This document shows positions 7,301 to 13,276 of a stretch of 13,911 nt of DNA, one piece after another. Source of the DNA: Bacteroidota bacterium (GTDB lineage Bacteria > Bacteroidota > Bacteroidia > UBA7662); contig VGGT01000020.1 in the NCBI GenBank assembly GCA_016868485.1, positions 1 through 13,911 on the forward strand. Reading direction: 5' to 3'. The notes under the pieces are model-generated. The model was not told where the DNA came from, searched no databases, and saw only the letters and a list, made by a program, of their open reading frames with translations. The position numbers and the translations under genes are program-made. Position 1 is the stretch's first letter; every line of letters begins with the position of its first letter.

Positions 7301-7481
7301 AACCGAAGAATTGGGTTTCTACAGCCTCGAGGTGCAGCGGATGGAATTGTGGCCAAGAATCCCTGATCCCCGTTTTGCCGACGCACCCCACCACGCCGGT
7401 TTGCCTGAGTCCCATCCCCCTACCTTGCCAGCAGAATCCCAAACCGATGAACGTTATGCAACCACACCCAGAATCTCATGA
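4386..7481 (+). CDS. dnaE2: error-prone DnaE-type DNA polymerase III alpha subunit
   Basis: 1031 residues from the ATG at 4386 (a GTG lies three bases upstream), shorter than replicative DnaE at about 1160. The order is an N-terminal PHP domain, polymerase core, helix-hairpin-helix region and C-terminal OB fold. GRGSGA leads into the PDFDID motif (Asp349/351/353), and the third catalytic Asp is Asp482 in KFDIL, so the polymerase site appears intact. In the PHP domain a metal-binding His is replaced (TDIN, Ile38), so proofreading there is doubtful. FAKGHAASY and the GGFYSTEHYLHEA segment match DnaE2-like enzymes. A Ser/Pro low-complexity linker covers residues about 830-849. The OB fold ends with GFYSLEV. 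I see no clear clamp-binding motif. It is the second gene of a repressor-dnaE-Y-polymerase cassette, overlapping the next gene by about 35 bp. It probably extends past lesions together with the Y-family partner. A duplicated replicative enzyme is less likely given length and context. Confidence 0.92.
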   Translation: MYVQVHSGFSLRYGVLSPVQILEQARDAGVDCVALTDINSTAAILDFVRLAPSYGVRPLAGVDIRVRNRPYYLILACNNAGYVEVCVYLSNILQGKVQPEYRAPRFRNAVVVYSLAVWNGHQLAEHEFLGIEIRDLSRWRLISCRVPPGKALAIQPMTFRDRADWNAHRLLRSIDHNCLLSKLPPDDPAPDTHRWMPLDQFTEAYRAFPDLIYQTRCLTDRCRIHFEFGQQYPHKNQQTYTAQEELDFRLLRRLCSLNLPRFYPKASEQVGVRLEKELEIIRQKRYVSYFLINWKILKYARSCGFFYVGRGSGANSLVAYLLQITQVDPIELDLYFERFINLYRRNPPDFDIDFSWKERDRIIAYIFHRFPNVALLGTYVTFQYRALVRELAKVLGLPPHETDALARGRSAGGGNDRTIRLILQYASRLNGLPNYLGIHAGGILITHDPIHHFSATFLPPKGFPTTQFDMNIAEDAGLHKFDILSQRGLAKITDALTLIAQNRPGEAPIDLYKTELFKNDGATQRLVREARTIGCFYVESPAMRMLMCKLQVQDYLGLVAASSVIRPGVARSGMMQTYILRCRFPERRREAPAVLLEIMPETHGVMVYQEDVIRVAHCFAGLTLAEADVLRRGMSGKFRSRDELEQVKLRFFEGCRARGHAPELGREVWRQIESFAGYAFAKGHAASYVVESYQSLYLKAHYPLEYMVATLCNGGGFYSTEHYLHEAMRLGAQVSAPCVQLSAGEIGLCGREIRLGLLMIRGIHEDFVQRLLTERKRGGSFEDLPDFCRRLSPPREQLVLLVRIGAFRFTRRSKKALMWEAHLHTSEKGSSPSSPSSSSSPFSYLPSSSGALFRQDLSPTLDLPRLEEAEHESAFEEYELLGFPLSSPFSLLLSAPPAGIFSTDLKVHCGRVVVVNAYLVSIKDTRTVKGDRMQFGTFIDQRGDYIDTVHFPPVVARYPFRGPGVYHLLGRVTEELGFYSLEVQRMELWPRIPDPRFADAPHHAGLPESHPPTLPAESQTDERYATTPRIS
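6873..6932 (+). repeat. Ser/Pro-coding microsatellite in the DnaE-type polymerase
   Basis: A TCT/TCA/CCA-rich stretch begins with two 9-bp units TCTTCACCA, then TCT x4, TCA and CCA, and a shorter echo follows at 6921-6932. It encodes SSP and poly-Ser segments at residues about 830-849, between the helix-hairpin-helix part and the C-terminal OB fold, probably a flexible linker. All units are multiples of three, so slippage would alter length and not frame. Confidence 0.85.
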
Positions 7482-8712
7482 ATCCTCAGACAGTTTTTGG
7501 GGCACAAGAACAGTCCTTCATCTCGACCTGGACACATTCTTCGTTTCAGTTGAGCGTCTGATCGACAGCCGTCTCAACAATAAGCCGGTGTTGGTGGGTG
7601 GTATGAGCGACCGCGGTGTAGTGGCCTCGTGCAGCTATGAAGCCCGTCGTTTTGGCATACATTCTGGCATGCCGATGAAAATGGCCCGTCATTTTTGTCC
7701 AGAAGCCATCGTTATCCGCGGCAATACGGCGCAATACACGGAATACAGCAAAGCAGTAACGGATATTGTATCGGCCGCTGTACCCATACTGGAAAAATCT
7801 TCGATTGATGAGTTCTATGCCGATTTAAGTGGTATGGATCGTTTTTTTGGCTGCACACGCATGGCCCAAGACCTGAGGAAGAGGGTTATGCGTGAAACAG
7901 GATTGCCGATTTCCTGTGGCCTATCGATCAACAAAACCGTATCAAAAATTGCAACAGGCGAAGCAAAGCCAAACAATGCCCGAGCCGTGGTGCGCGGAAC
8001 GGAAAAGACCTTTTTGGCGCCTCTTTCGGTCCGAAAAATCCCGATGGTAGGCGAAAAAATGCATCATTCGCTGCGTGGTTTAGGCATACAACACATACAC
8101 ACCCTGCAACATATGCCACCCGACTTGCTTCAGCGGGTGTTCGGGCAATCAGGATTGCAGCTGTGGAAAAAGGCCAATGGTGAAGATAATGCCCCGGTTG
8201 TGCCGTTTAGCGAGCGCAAATCGATCTCTACTGAGCGCACCTTTGAACGCGATACCACCGATCTGCAAAAAATAAAGGGAATCCTCACGGCTATGACGGA
8301 AAATTTGGCCTTTCAGCTCCGTAGGGGCGGACGATTATGCGCTTGTGTGGCGGTCAAAATTCGGTACTCCGACTTTCAGACGGTGAGCATGCAAAAGCAG
8401 ATTGCCTACAGCAGCGCCGATCATGTGTTGATTCCGTTGGTGGGCGAACTATTTCAACGCCTCTACAACCGCCGGATGTTGATTCGCTTGGTGGGTGTGC
8501 GTTTCAGTGATTTGGTTTCGGGTGGTGTGCAACTGCGGTTATTCGAACAAGTGCCGCAGGCACACCAACTCTATGAAGCCATGGACCGCATGAGGGAACG
8601 CTTCGGGGACCGTGCCGTGGTTCGGGCTTCTGGACTTATGGCGCGCACCATCGGGCGTGAAAATCCTTTCAACGGAGAACCGCCACCTTTGTTGGCCAAC
8701 CGAAAGTTATGA
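7447..8712 (+). CDS. dinB: Y-family DNA polymerase IV
   Basis: 421 residues from the ATG at 7447 (another ATG at 7456; a frame extension to 7375 runs deeper into the previous gene and is not needed). The catalytic acidic residues are present: Asp27 in HLDLDTF, and Asp121-Glu122 in SIDEFY. A steric-gate Phe follows at residue 32 and SCSYEARRFGI is typical of the fingers. A little-finger domain is followed by a clamp-binding motif QLRLF at about 362-366 and a C-terminal tail of some 55 residues. It should insert nucleotides opposite damaged bases. In imuA-imuB-dnaE2 cassettes ImuB has lost these acidic residues; here they remain, so this is an active DinB type and not ImuB. It overlaps the dnaE-type gene and is the last of the cassette, downstream of the S24 repressor. 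Confidence 0.93.
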   Translation: MNVMQPHPESHESSDSFWGTRTVLHLDLDTFFVSVERLIDSRLNNKPVLVGGMSDRGVVASCSYEARRFGIHSGMPMKMARHFCPEAIVIRGNTAQYTEYSKAVTDIVSAAVPILEKSSIDEFYADLSGMDRFFGCTRMAQDLRKRVMRETGLPISCGLSINKTVSKIATGEAKPNNARAVVRGTEKTFLAPLSVRKIPMVGEKMHHSLRGLGIQHIHTLQHMPPDLLQRVFGQSGLQLWKKANGEDNAPVVPFSERKSISTERTFERDTTDLQKIKGILTAMTENLAFQLRRGGRLCACVAVKIRYSDFQTVSMQKQIAYSSADHVLIPLVGELFQRLYNRRMLIRLVGVRFSDLVSGGVQLRLFEQVPQAHQLYEAMDRMRERFGDRAVVRASGLMARTIGRENPFNGEPPPLLANRKL

Positions 8713-8727
8713 TCGATGAAAGAGCAG

Positions 8728-8755
8728 AGGTGAATGAGCGGAGGTGAATGAGCGG
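8728..8755. repeat. 14-bp tandem duplication after the Y-polymerase gene
   Basis: AGGTGAATGAGCGG occurs twice without a gap (8728-8741 and 8742-8755), with a partial third copy before it (AGAGCAG). It lies in the 63-bp gap between the ends of two convergent genes (dinB and the rhodanese). I see no hairpin with a T tract, so a terminator is not supported. Confidence 0.8.
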
Positions 8756-8775
8756 AGAAACCAGAAGCGTTTTGA

Positions 8776-9057
8776 TCAGCCCAATGCAGCGAGCACATCG
8801 CCCAAGCCACCACCGTTGTGCACCTCAGAAAAACCATCCTGTTCCAAAATATGCTGCGCCATACGGCTTCGCCCACCACTTTTGCAGTATACAATAATAG
8901 GGGTACTGCATGCCCGCAGTTCATCGGTCCTATAGGAGAGCTCTTCCACAGGGATGTGCACGGCGCCGGGTGCGTGGCCATCTTGAAATTCACTTAACGT
9001 ACGAACATCGAGCAGTGTAGCGCCAGGCTGACGCAGTAATTCAGTTAATGGGTTCAT
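8776..9057 (-). CDS. single-domain rhodanese-like protein
   Basis: 93 residues from the ATG at 9057; a longer frame to 9090 has no advantage. This is one rhodanese domain: LLDVRTLSEFQDGHAPGAVHIP at the front, and the active-site loop CKSGGRS with catalytic Cys58, which would carry a persulfide. The six-residue loop fits sulfur transfer and not phosphatase activity. There is no signal peptide, so it is probably cytoplasmic. It lies 63 bp downstream of rarA on the same strand and ends facing dinB. The sulfur donor and acceptor cannot be told from context. Confidence 0.9.
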   Translation of the reverse strand: MNPLTELLRQPGATLLDVRTLSEFQDGHAPGAVHIPVEELSYRTDELRACSTPIIVYCKSGGRSRMAQHILEQDGFSEVHNGGGLGDVLAALG

Positions 9058-9069
9058 AAACGGACATAG

Positions 9070-9085
9070 ATTTGATACAAATATC
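9070..9085 (-). promoter_or_regulatory. possible promoter/operator of the rhodanese gene
   Basis: In the 63-bp rarA-rhodanese gap the minus strand reads GATATTTG at 9085-9078, one base off TAnnTTTG, about 20 bases before the ATG. The same place holds a short palindrome ATTTG-ATA-CAAAT (9070-9082). This is weak evidence for an independent promoter; cotranscription with rarA is equally possible. Confidence 0.25.
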
Positions 9086-9120
9086 TGCAATCGAGCGTAG
9101 AAATGATTGCGAGGCTGAAT

Positions 9121-10401
9121 TCACTGGCCATAACCATAGTGCAGGTCCCACCACGATTTCAATCGTTCCCGCATTTCGTGTTCTCTAGCATTGTTACCCG
9201 GCTGAAAAAAGCGTTTGCCTGAGATGGACTGAGGCAAAAACTCCTGAGCGGCAAAATTTCCCGCGCCGAGGTGACTGTACAAATAGTCTTGGCCATAGCC
9301 CAGCTCCTTCATTAATCGGGTAGGGGCATTGCGCAAGGCGAGGGGGACCTCCAGATCGCCTGTTTCTCCTACACAGCGCAGCGCCTCTTCGATGGCCATG
9401 TACGAAGAATTGCTTTTCGGACAACAAGCGAGGTAGGTCACCAGTTGCGCAAGAATGATCCTCGATTCGGGATACCCCACTTTGTGCACCGCATCAGAAG
9501 CCGATACCGCTATCATAAGGGCCATGGGCTGGGCATGGCCGATATCTTCCGAGGCCAAAATAATCAAGCGACGGGCAATAAACATCAGATCTTCCCCGCC
9601 AGAAATCATCCGGGCCAGGTAATAAACAGCCGCGTTGGGGTCGCCTCCGCGAACAGATTTAATCAGTGCAGAAATCAGGTCGTAGTGCAGATCGCCCTGT
9701 CGGTCATACCGGATGCTCATGTGTTTGGCAGCCGTTTCCACCATTTGATCGCTGATCGCCAGCGAAGCTCCAGGCCCAAGGGAGCCATTGGTCTGCACCA
9801 CGACCTCCAATAAATTGAGTAATCTACGGGCATCGCCACCCGATAACCGAATCAAAGACTGCGATTCGAGAAGACTGACTTTACGTTCACGGAGCCAGGC
9901 ATCCTCGCGCAGCGCGCGTTCGAGCACCTGCATTAAATCATCTGATGACAGCGATTCAAGCACATAAACCTGGCAACGACTCAGCAAGGCCTGATTCACC
10001 TCAAAGGAAGGGTTTTCTGTAGTAGCGCCAATGAGGGTCACAGTTCCATGTTCAACCGCGGGCAGCAATGCATCTTGTTGTGCCTTATTGAACCGATGGA
10101 TTTCGTCCACAAAAAGTACAGGAGGGAAAAGCCCCCTTCCCCGTTGCACAAGCTGTCGAATATCGCGCACCCCTGCATCTACTGCCGACAGAATTTCCAG
10201 CGGACGATCAGTGGCTTTGGCTAAAAGTCCGGCGAGTGTCGTTTTGCCCGTTCCTGGTGGCCCCCATAAGATCATGGAGTGAATCGACTTCATCCCGATC
10301 AATCGACTCAGCACACCTCCGGTCCCTAAAAGCGCCGATTGCCCTACAAATTGACCGATTTCACGGGGTCGCATACGATCGGCCAAAGGGGTGAAACTCA
10401 T
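9121..10401 (-). CDS. rarA: replication-associated recombination protein A, AAA+ ATPase
   Basis: 426 residues from the ATG at 10401, where the family's conserved start (MSFTPLADRMRP) begins; the frame stays open to 10635 but that part overlaps mnmD and has no family resemblance. Walker A is GPPGTGKT (47-54), Walker B LFVDE (96-100), then the sensor-1 region LIGATTENPSF and SGGDARRLLNLLE around sensor 2. The C-terminal half has the RarA/WRNIP1 features YLARMISGGEDLMFIARRL and EDIGHAQP. RarA (MgsA) acts as a clamp-loader-like ATPase at stalled replication forks. It diverges from mnmD by only 29 bp and probably has a nearly leaderless mRNA (see the -7 box). Confidence 0.96.
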   Translation of the reverse strand: MSFTPLADRMRPREIGQFVGQSALLGTGGVLSRLIGMKSIHSMILWGPPGTGKTTLAGLLAKATDRPLEILSAVDAGVRDIRQLVQRGRGLFPPVLFVDEIHRFNKAQQDALLPAVEHGTVTLIGATTENPSFEVNQALLSRCQVYVLESLSSDDLMQVLERALREDAWLRERKVSLLESQSLIRLSGGDARRLLNLLEVVVQTNGSLGPGASLAISDQMVETAAKHMSIRYDRQGDLHYDLISALIKSVRGGDPNAAVYYLARMISGGEDLMFIARRLIILASEDIGHAQPMALMIAVSASDAVHKVGYPESRIILAQLVTYLACCPKSNSSYMAIEEALRCVGETGDLEVPLALRNAPTRLMKELGYGQDYLYSHLGAGNFAAQEFLPQSISGKRFFQPGNNAREHEMRERLKSWWDLHYGYGQ

Positions 10402-10405
10402 GACA

Positions 10406-10413
10406 CAAACATA
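10406..10413 (-). promoter_or_regulatory. -7 promoter box TATGTTTG of rarA
   Basis: TATGTTTG on the minus strand is an exact TAnnTTTG match ending only four bases before the rarA ATG. The predicted start of transcription is within one or two bases of the start codon, so rarA would be translated from a practically leaderless mRNA. It lies one base away from the opposite-facing box of mnmD. Confidence 0.5.
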
Positions 10414-10414
10414 A

Positions 10415-10422
10415 TAACTTTG
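10415..10422 (+). promoter_or_regulatory. -7 promoter box TAACTTTG of mnmD-pyrD
   Basis: TAACTTTG on the plus strand is an exact TAnnTTTG match eight bases before the mnmD ATG at 10431, leaving a leader of roughly five bases. The upstream -33 region would fall inside the rarA coding sequence; no clear TTTG is seen there. Confidence 0.5.
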
Positions 10423-10430
10423 CAGCGCCC

Positions 10431-11126
10431 ATGATGGAAATAATACCAACGCGCGATGGTTCATACACCCTTCAATCTTCGCGTTTCGAAGCAACCTACC
10501 ACAGTACGCATGGGGCAATGACCGAGGCCCGGCATGTATTTGTGGAGGCAGGTCTGCAGTACATGGGCGAAAAAATGCGTCATGATCGGGTCGAATCCGA
10601 GACCATTCAACTGATTGAAGTGGGGTCAGGAACACTCATGAATGCTGCGGTAGCGCTCGACCACGCGCAGAAGCACGGGTTAAAAATGAACTATACCGGA
10701 TTGGAGTTGGAACCACCCGAACATCACTTGTTGCTCGAATACTGGAAATCACATCCCGCAGCGCATAGGCCAGCATGCTGGCAGGATTTGATGGTCATGT
10801 ATCCAGAATTATCCAGCGAGGAGCCGCACTATTTAGGAGACCAGCAGATTCAAATTTTTCGGGTAGATGCTCGTCAGTGGGAGGGACCTAAGAATCCAGC
10901 GCATCTCATCTTTTTTGATGCATTCTCCCCAGAGGCGCAACCCGAGATGTGGGATGAATCGTTTCTAGCCCGGGTGGTCTCTTGGATGCGACCCGGTGGA
11001 TGTTTGGTTACCTATTGTGTAAAAGGGGAGGTGCGCCGCAGATTGATGGCCTTGGGATGTGCGACTGAAAAATTACCAGGACCACCGGGCAAACGCGAGA
11101 TGTTGCGGGTGCATAAACCAATATAA
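10431..11126 (+). CDS. mnmD: stand-alone tRNA wobble-uridine methyltransferase MnmD (MnmC methyltransferase-domain family)
   Basis: 231 residues with two adjacent ATG codons (10431 and 10434). The Rossmann-fold SAM site is IEVGSGTLMN (about 62-71, a variant of the usual GFGTGLN), followed by YTGLELEP. The C-terminal part carries the family signature FFDAFSPEAQPEMW, then GGCLVTYCVKGEVRR and KLPGPPGKREMLR. The family transfers the last methyl group in making mnm5(s2)U at position 34 of certain tRNAs. The FAD oxidase domain of fused MnmC is absent, so the substrate would be the aminomethyl form made by MnmEG with ammonium. pyrD follows after five bases, so the two are likely cotranscribed. Confidence 0.9.
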   Translation: MMEIIPTRDGSYTLQSSRFEATYHSTHGAMTEARHVFVEAGLQYMGEKMRHDRVESETIQLIEVGSGTLMNAAVALDHAQKHGLKMNYTGLELEPPEHHLLLEYWKSHPAAHRPACWQDLMVMYPELSSEEPHYLGDQQIQIFRVDARQWEGPKNPAHLIFFDAFSPEAQPEMWDESFLARVVSWMRPGGCLVTYCVKGEVRRRLMALGCATEKLPGPPGKREMLRVHKPI

Positions 11127-11131
11127 ACGAT

Positions 11132-12178
11132 ATGTTCACACTGATTCGGAGGTTTTTGTTTTTGTTCAACCCAGAGACGGCACACCATTTAGCCATGGCT
11201 GTCCTGCAATTTTTCTCGTCTTTACGTCCGATGCATTTTCTGCTCCGGGGGTGTCGTCCGCGTGTCCTGGATCCGGTGGAGGTTGCAGGTCTTCAATTTC
11301 CCAATCGCGTCGGACTCGCTGCCGGTTTCGATAAAAATGCCCGCTACCTGAGGGCCGCGCATGCCTTAGGCTTTGGTCATGTTGAAGTGGGTACCATCAC
11401 ACCTCGCCCTCAGGCAGGCAATCCAAAACCGCGTCTTTTTCGATTGCCAGGCGCTCAGGCGCTCATCAACCGAATGGGATTCAATAATGACGGGATGGAT
11501 ATGATTGTGAAGAGAATCAAGAACAGGCCAGCCGGGCTCATCCTGGGGTGTAACCTAGGAAAAAATAAGGACACACCGCTTCATGAGGCCCATATCGATT
11601 ACCTATCCGTTATGCAGTGTTTTTATGGTGATGTTGATTACTTCACCGTCAATGTCAGTTCACCCAACACCCCCCAACTCAGGCAGCTCCAAGAATCGGC
11701 CTGGCTCAACAAAATTTTGGAGCCTTTGGTCGATTATCGACGCCAACAAAAAAACCATAAGCCGATTTTTTTAAAAATTGCCCCAGATCTTGAGGATGAT
11801 CAGATTCGGGAAGTGGCCGATGTCGCTGTGGCCGCTGGGATTGATGGGATCATTGCCACCAACACCACCATCAATCGATCGGCGCTCATGGCACGCGAAC
11901 AAAAACGCGCCGCACAATATGGAGAAGGGGGGTTGAGCGGCGCTCCGCTTACCGAGCGTGCCCATCAGTTAACCCAATCTCTTGTATCGGCATTGGATGG
12001 ACGTATACCTGTTTTGGCATCCGGAGGAATCATGAGTGTCGAAATCGCCGAAGCCCGCTTCAAGTCGGGGGCTTCCCTGATTCAGTTGTACACCGGTTTT
12101 GTTTACTCCGGTCCCGAACTCATCTATCGGATTGCACGGGTTAAGCCGTTGAAAAACCAGCGCTTAGCCCGTAGATGA
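11132..12178 (+). CDS. pyrD: dihydroorotate dehydrogenase (quinone), class 2
   Basis: 348 residues, usual for class 2. The enzyme oxidises dihydroorotate to orotate with FMN and passes electrons to membrane quinone, the fourth step of pyrimidine synthesis. An N-terminal hydrophobic, amphipathic stretch of about 40 residues, specific to class 2, serves membrane contact. GLAAGFDKNA, GTITPRPQ.GNPKPR.FR and NRMGFNN line the flavin and orotate sites. VNVSSPNTPQLR holds the catalytic Ser177, and ATNTT and SGGI...LIQLYTGFVY.GP bind FMN phosphate. The gene follows mnmD by five bases. Its last codons, NQRLARR, are made from the first copy of a 23-bp repeat that runs into the end of rplS. Confidence 0.97.
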   Translation: MFTLIRRFLFLFNPETAHHLAMAVLQFFSSLRPMHFLLRGCRPRVLDPVEVAGLQFPNRVGLAAGFDKNARYLRAAHALGFGHVEVGTITPRPQAGNPKPRLFRLPGAQALINRMGFNNDGMDMIVKRIKNRPAGLILGCNLGKNKDTPLHEAHIDYLSVMQCFYGDVDYFTVNVSSPNTPQLRQLQESAWLNKILEPLVDYRRQQKNHKPIFLKIAPDLEDDQIREVADVAVAAGIDGIIATNTTINRSALMAREQKRAAQYGEGGLSGAPLTERAHQLTQSLVSALDGRIPVLASGGIMSVEIAEARFKSGASLIQLYTGFVYSGPELIYRIARVKPLKNQRLARR

Positions 12179-12215
12179 ACCAGCGCTTAGCTCGTGGAAA
12201 TGTTAGCGCTTAGCC
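12155..12215. repeat. 23-bp-period imperfect repeat joining the ends of pyrD and rplS
   Basis: The core AGCGCTTAGC(C/T) occurs at 12159, 12182 and 12205, exactly 23 bp apart. The first two copies extend to AACCAGCGCTTAGC plus a similar tail. Copy one codes for the last residues of PyrD, copy two fills the 24-bp gap, and copy three, read on the other strand, codes for the Lys-Ala-Lys-Arg end and stop of ribosomal protein L19. AGCGCT is itself palindromic, so pairs of copies can form short hairpins, but there is no T tract. Confidence 0.8.
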
Positions 12216-12547
12216 TTAATGCGGGCCGCTTTGCCCTTCGCCTGACGCAAATAGAAAATACGTGCACGGCGCACCACGCCACGGGTTAGTAAGTCGACTT
12301 TCTCGATGAAAGGAGAGGCTACCGGAAATATGCGTTCAACCCCTATGCCGTTCGACATTTTGCGAACCGTAAAGGTTTCTGTGGCCGCTGAACCACGACG
12401 CTGTAAAACAATACCTTGGAAAACCTGTATGCGCTCTTTATTGCCTTCACGGATTTTATAGTGAACCGCAACGGTATCCCCAGAGCGGAAAGCGGGAAGT
12501 GAGCGTTCGAGTGTATTGTCTTGTTCAACGAATGTCAGCAGATCCAT
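12203..12547 (-). CDS. rplS: 50S ribosomal protein L19
   Basis: 114 residues from the ATG at 12547 (the TTG six bases upstream is not needed). It is recognised by FRSGDTVAVHYKIREGNKERIQVFQGIVLQRRG, the FTVRKMSNGIGVERIFP core and VRRARIFYLR near the basic C-terminus. L19 sits at the subunit interface of the ribosome. It is the last gene of the rimM-trmD-rplS row and ends only 24 bp from the convergent pyrD. A separate promoter probably lies in the end of trmD. Confidence 0.97.
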   Translation of the reverse strand: MDLLTFVEQDNTLERSLPAFRSGDTVAVHYKIREGNKERIQVFQGIVLQRRGSAATETFTVRKMSNGIGVERIFPVASPFIEKVDLLTRGVVRRARIFYLRQAKGKAARIKAKR

Positions 12548-12567
12548 GGTCAATTTTTTACAGGGTG

Positions 12568-12575
12568 CAAAGATA
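12568..12575 (-). promoter_or_regulatory. -7 promoter box TATCTTTG for rplS
   Basis: TATCTTTG on the minus strand matches TAnnTTTG exactly, in the gap between trmD and rplS and about 20 bases before the rplS ATG. It is preceded by a run of T residues. It would let L19 be made independently of rimM and trmD, whose products are needed in far smaller amounts. No definite -33 element is seen. Confidence 0.45.
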
Positions 12576-12586
12576 TAAAAAAAGAA

Positions 12587-13276
12587 TTACACATCACCCT
12601 GGTCAGAGAGCAAATCTGGTCGACGGGCTTTTGTTCGGTTGAGCGCTTGTTCGTTTCGCCAAGCATCGATTTGGGCTTCATGTCCTGAACGCAATACTTC
12701 GGGAACCTCCCAATCGCGGTAGACCGCTGGGCGGGTGTAAACAGGAGCCGACAATAGTCCGTCTTGGAACGAATCGCTGAGGGCAGACTGAACATCCCCC
12801 AGCACGCCGGGCTGCAAGCGGGTGATGGCATCTGCCAATACAGCAGCGGGTAATTCACCTCCGCTGAGCACGTAATCGCCTATGGAGATTTCCATGGTGC
12901 AAAGGTTCGTTCGCACGCGTTCATCAACCCCTTTATAGTGTCCGCACAGGATGATCAGGTTATGGACGAGGGCCAAACGATGGCAAATATTCTGCGTAAG
13001 CGGCTGTCCGTCCGGACTCATAAAAATGACTTCATCATATGTTCGTTCCGCCTTGAGTGCGCTTATGCATCGGTCGATGGGTTCTATCCCCAATACCATC
13101 CCAGAGCCGCCCCCATAGGGAGCGTCATCGATTTGCCGGAACTTCCGCGTGCTGTACTCATGCAAGTCATGGGTTTGAATATGCACAATTCCCTTCGTCT
13201 GCGCACGATGAACGATACTGTGCTCCAAAAAACTGCTGATCAAAGCCGGCACGGCACTGATGATATCAATTCTCAT
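12587..13276 (-). CDS. trmD: tRNA (guanine-37-N1)-methyltransferase
   Basis: 229 residues from the ATG at 13276, where the family's usual beginning (MRIDIISAVP) is found; the open frame continues to 13438 only as a shadow of rimM. Marks of this knotted SPOUT methyltransferase are DDAPYGGGSGMVL, LCGHYKGVDERV, IGDYVLSGGELPA.V..DA..R..PGVLG and SFQDGLLSAPVYTRP...W.VPEVL.SGHEA.I..WR. It adds m1G37 next to the anticodon and prevents +1 frameshifts. Its start overlaps the rimM stop by 11 bases, so translation is probably coupled. Confidence 0.97.
   Translation of the reverse strand: MRIDIISAVPALISSFLEHSIVHRAQTKGIVHIQTHDLHEYSTRKFRQIDDAPYGGGSGMVLGIEPIDRCISALKAERTYDEVIFMSPDGQPLTQNICHRLALVHNLIILCGHYKGVDERVRTNLCTMEISIGDYVLSGGELPAAVLADAITRLQPGVLGDVQSALSDSFQDGLLSAPVYTRPAVYRDWEVPEVLRSGHEAQIDAWRNEQALNRTKARRPDLLSDQGDV

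Noticed and set aside
7447..8712. Calling the Y-family polymerase ImuB
   Set aside because: ImuB lacks the catalytic acidic residues, whereas Asp27, Asp121 and Glu122 are present here.
10402..10635. 78-residue N-terminal extension of rarA open to 10635
   Set aside because: It overlaps mnmD on the other strand, shows no family similarity, and the conserved RarA start lies at the ATG at 10401 just after a -7 promoter box.
12182..12210. Intrinsic bidirectional terminator between pyrD and rplS
   Set aside because: Only a 6-bp AGCGCT stem with a long loop and no T tract; better explained as part of the 23-bp repeat.
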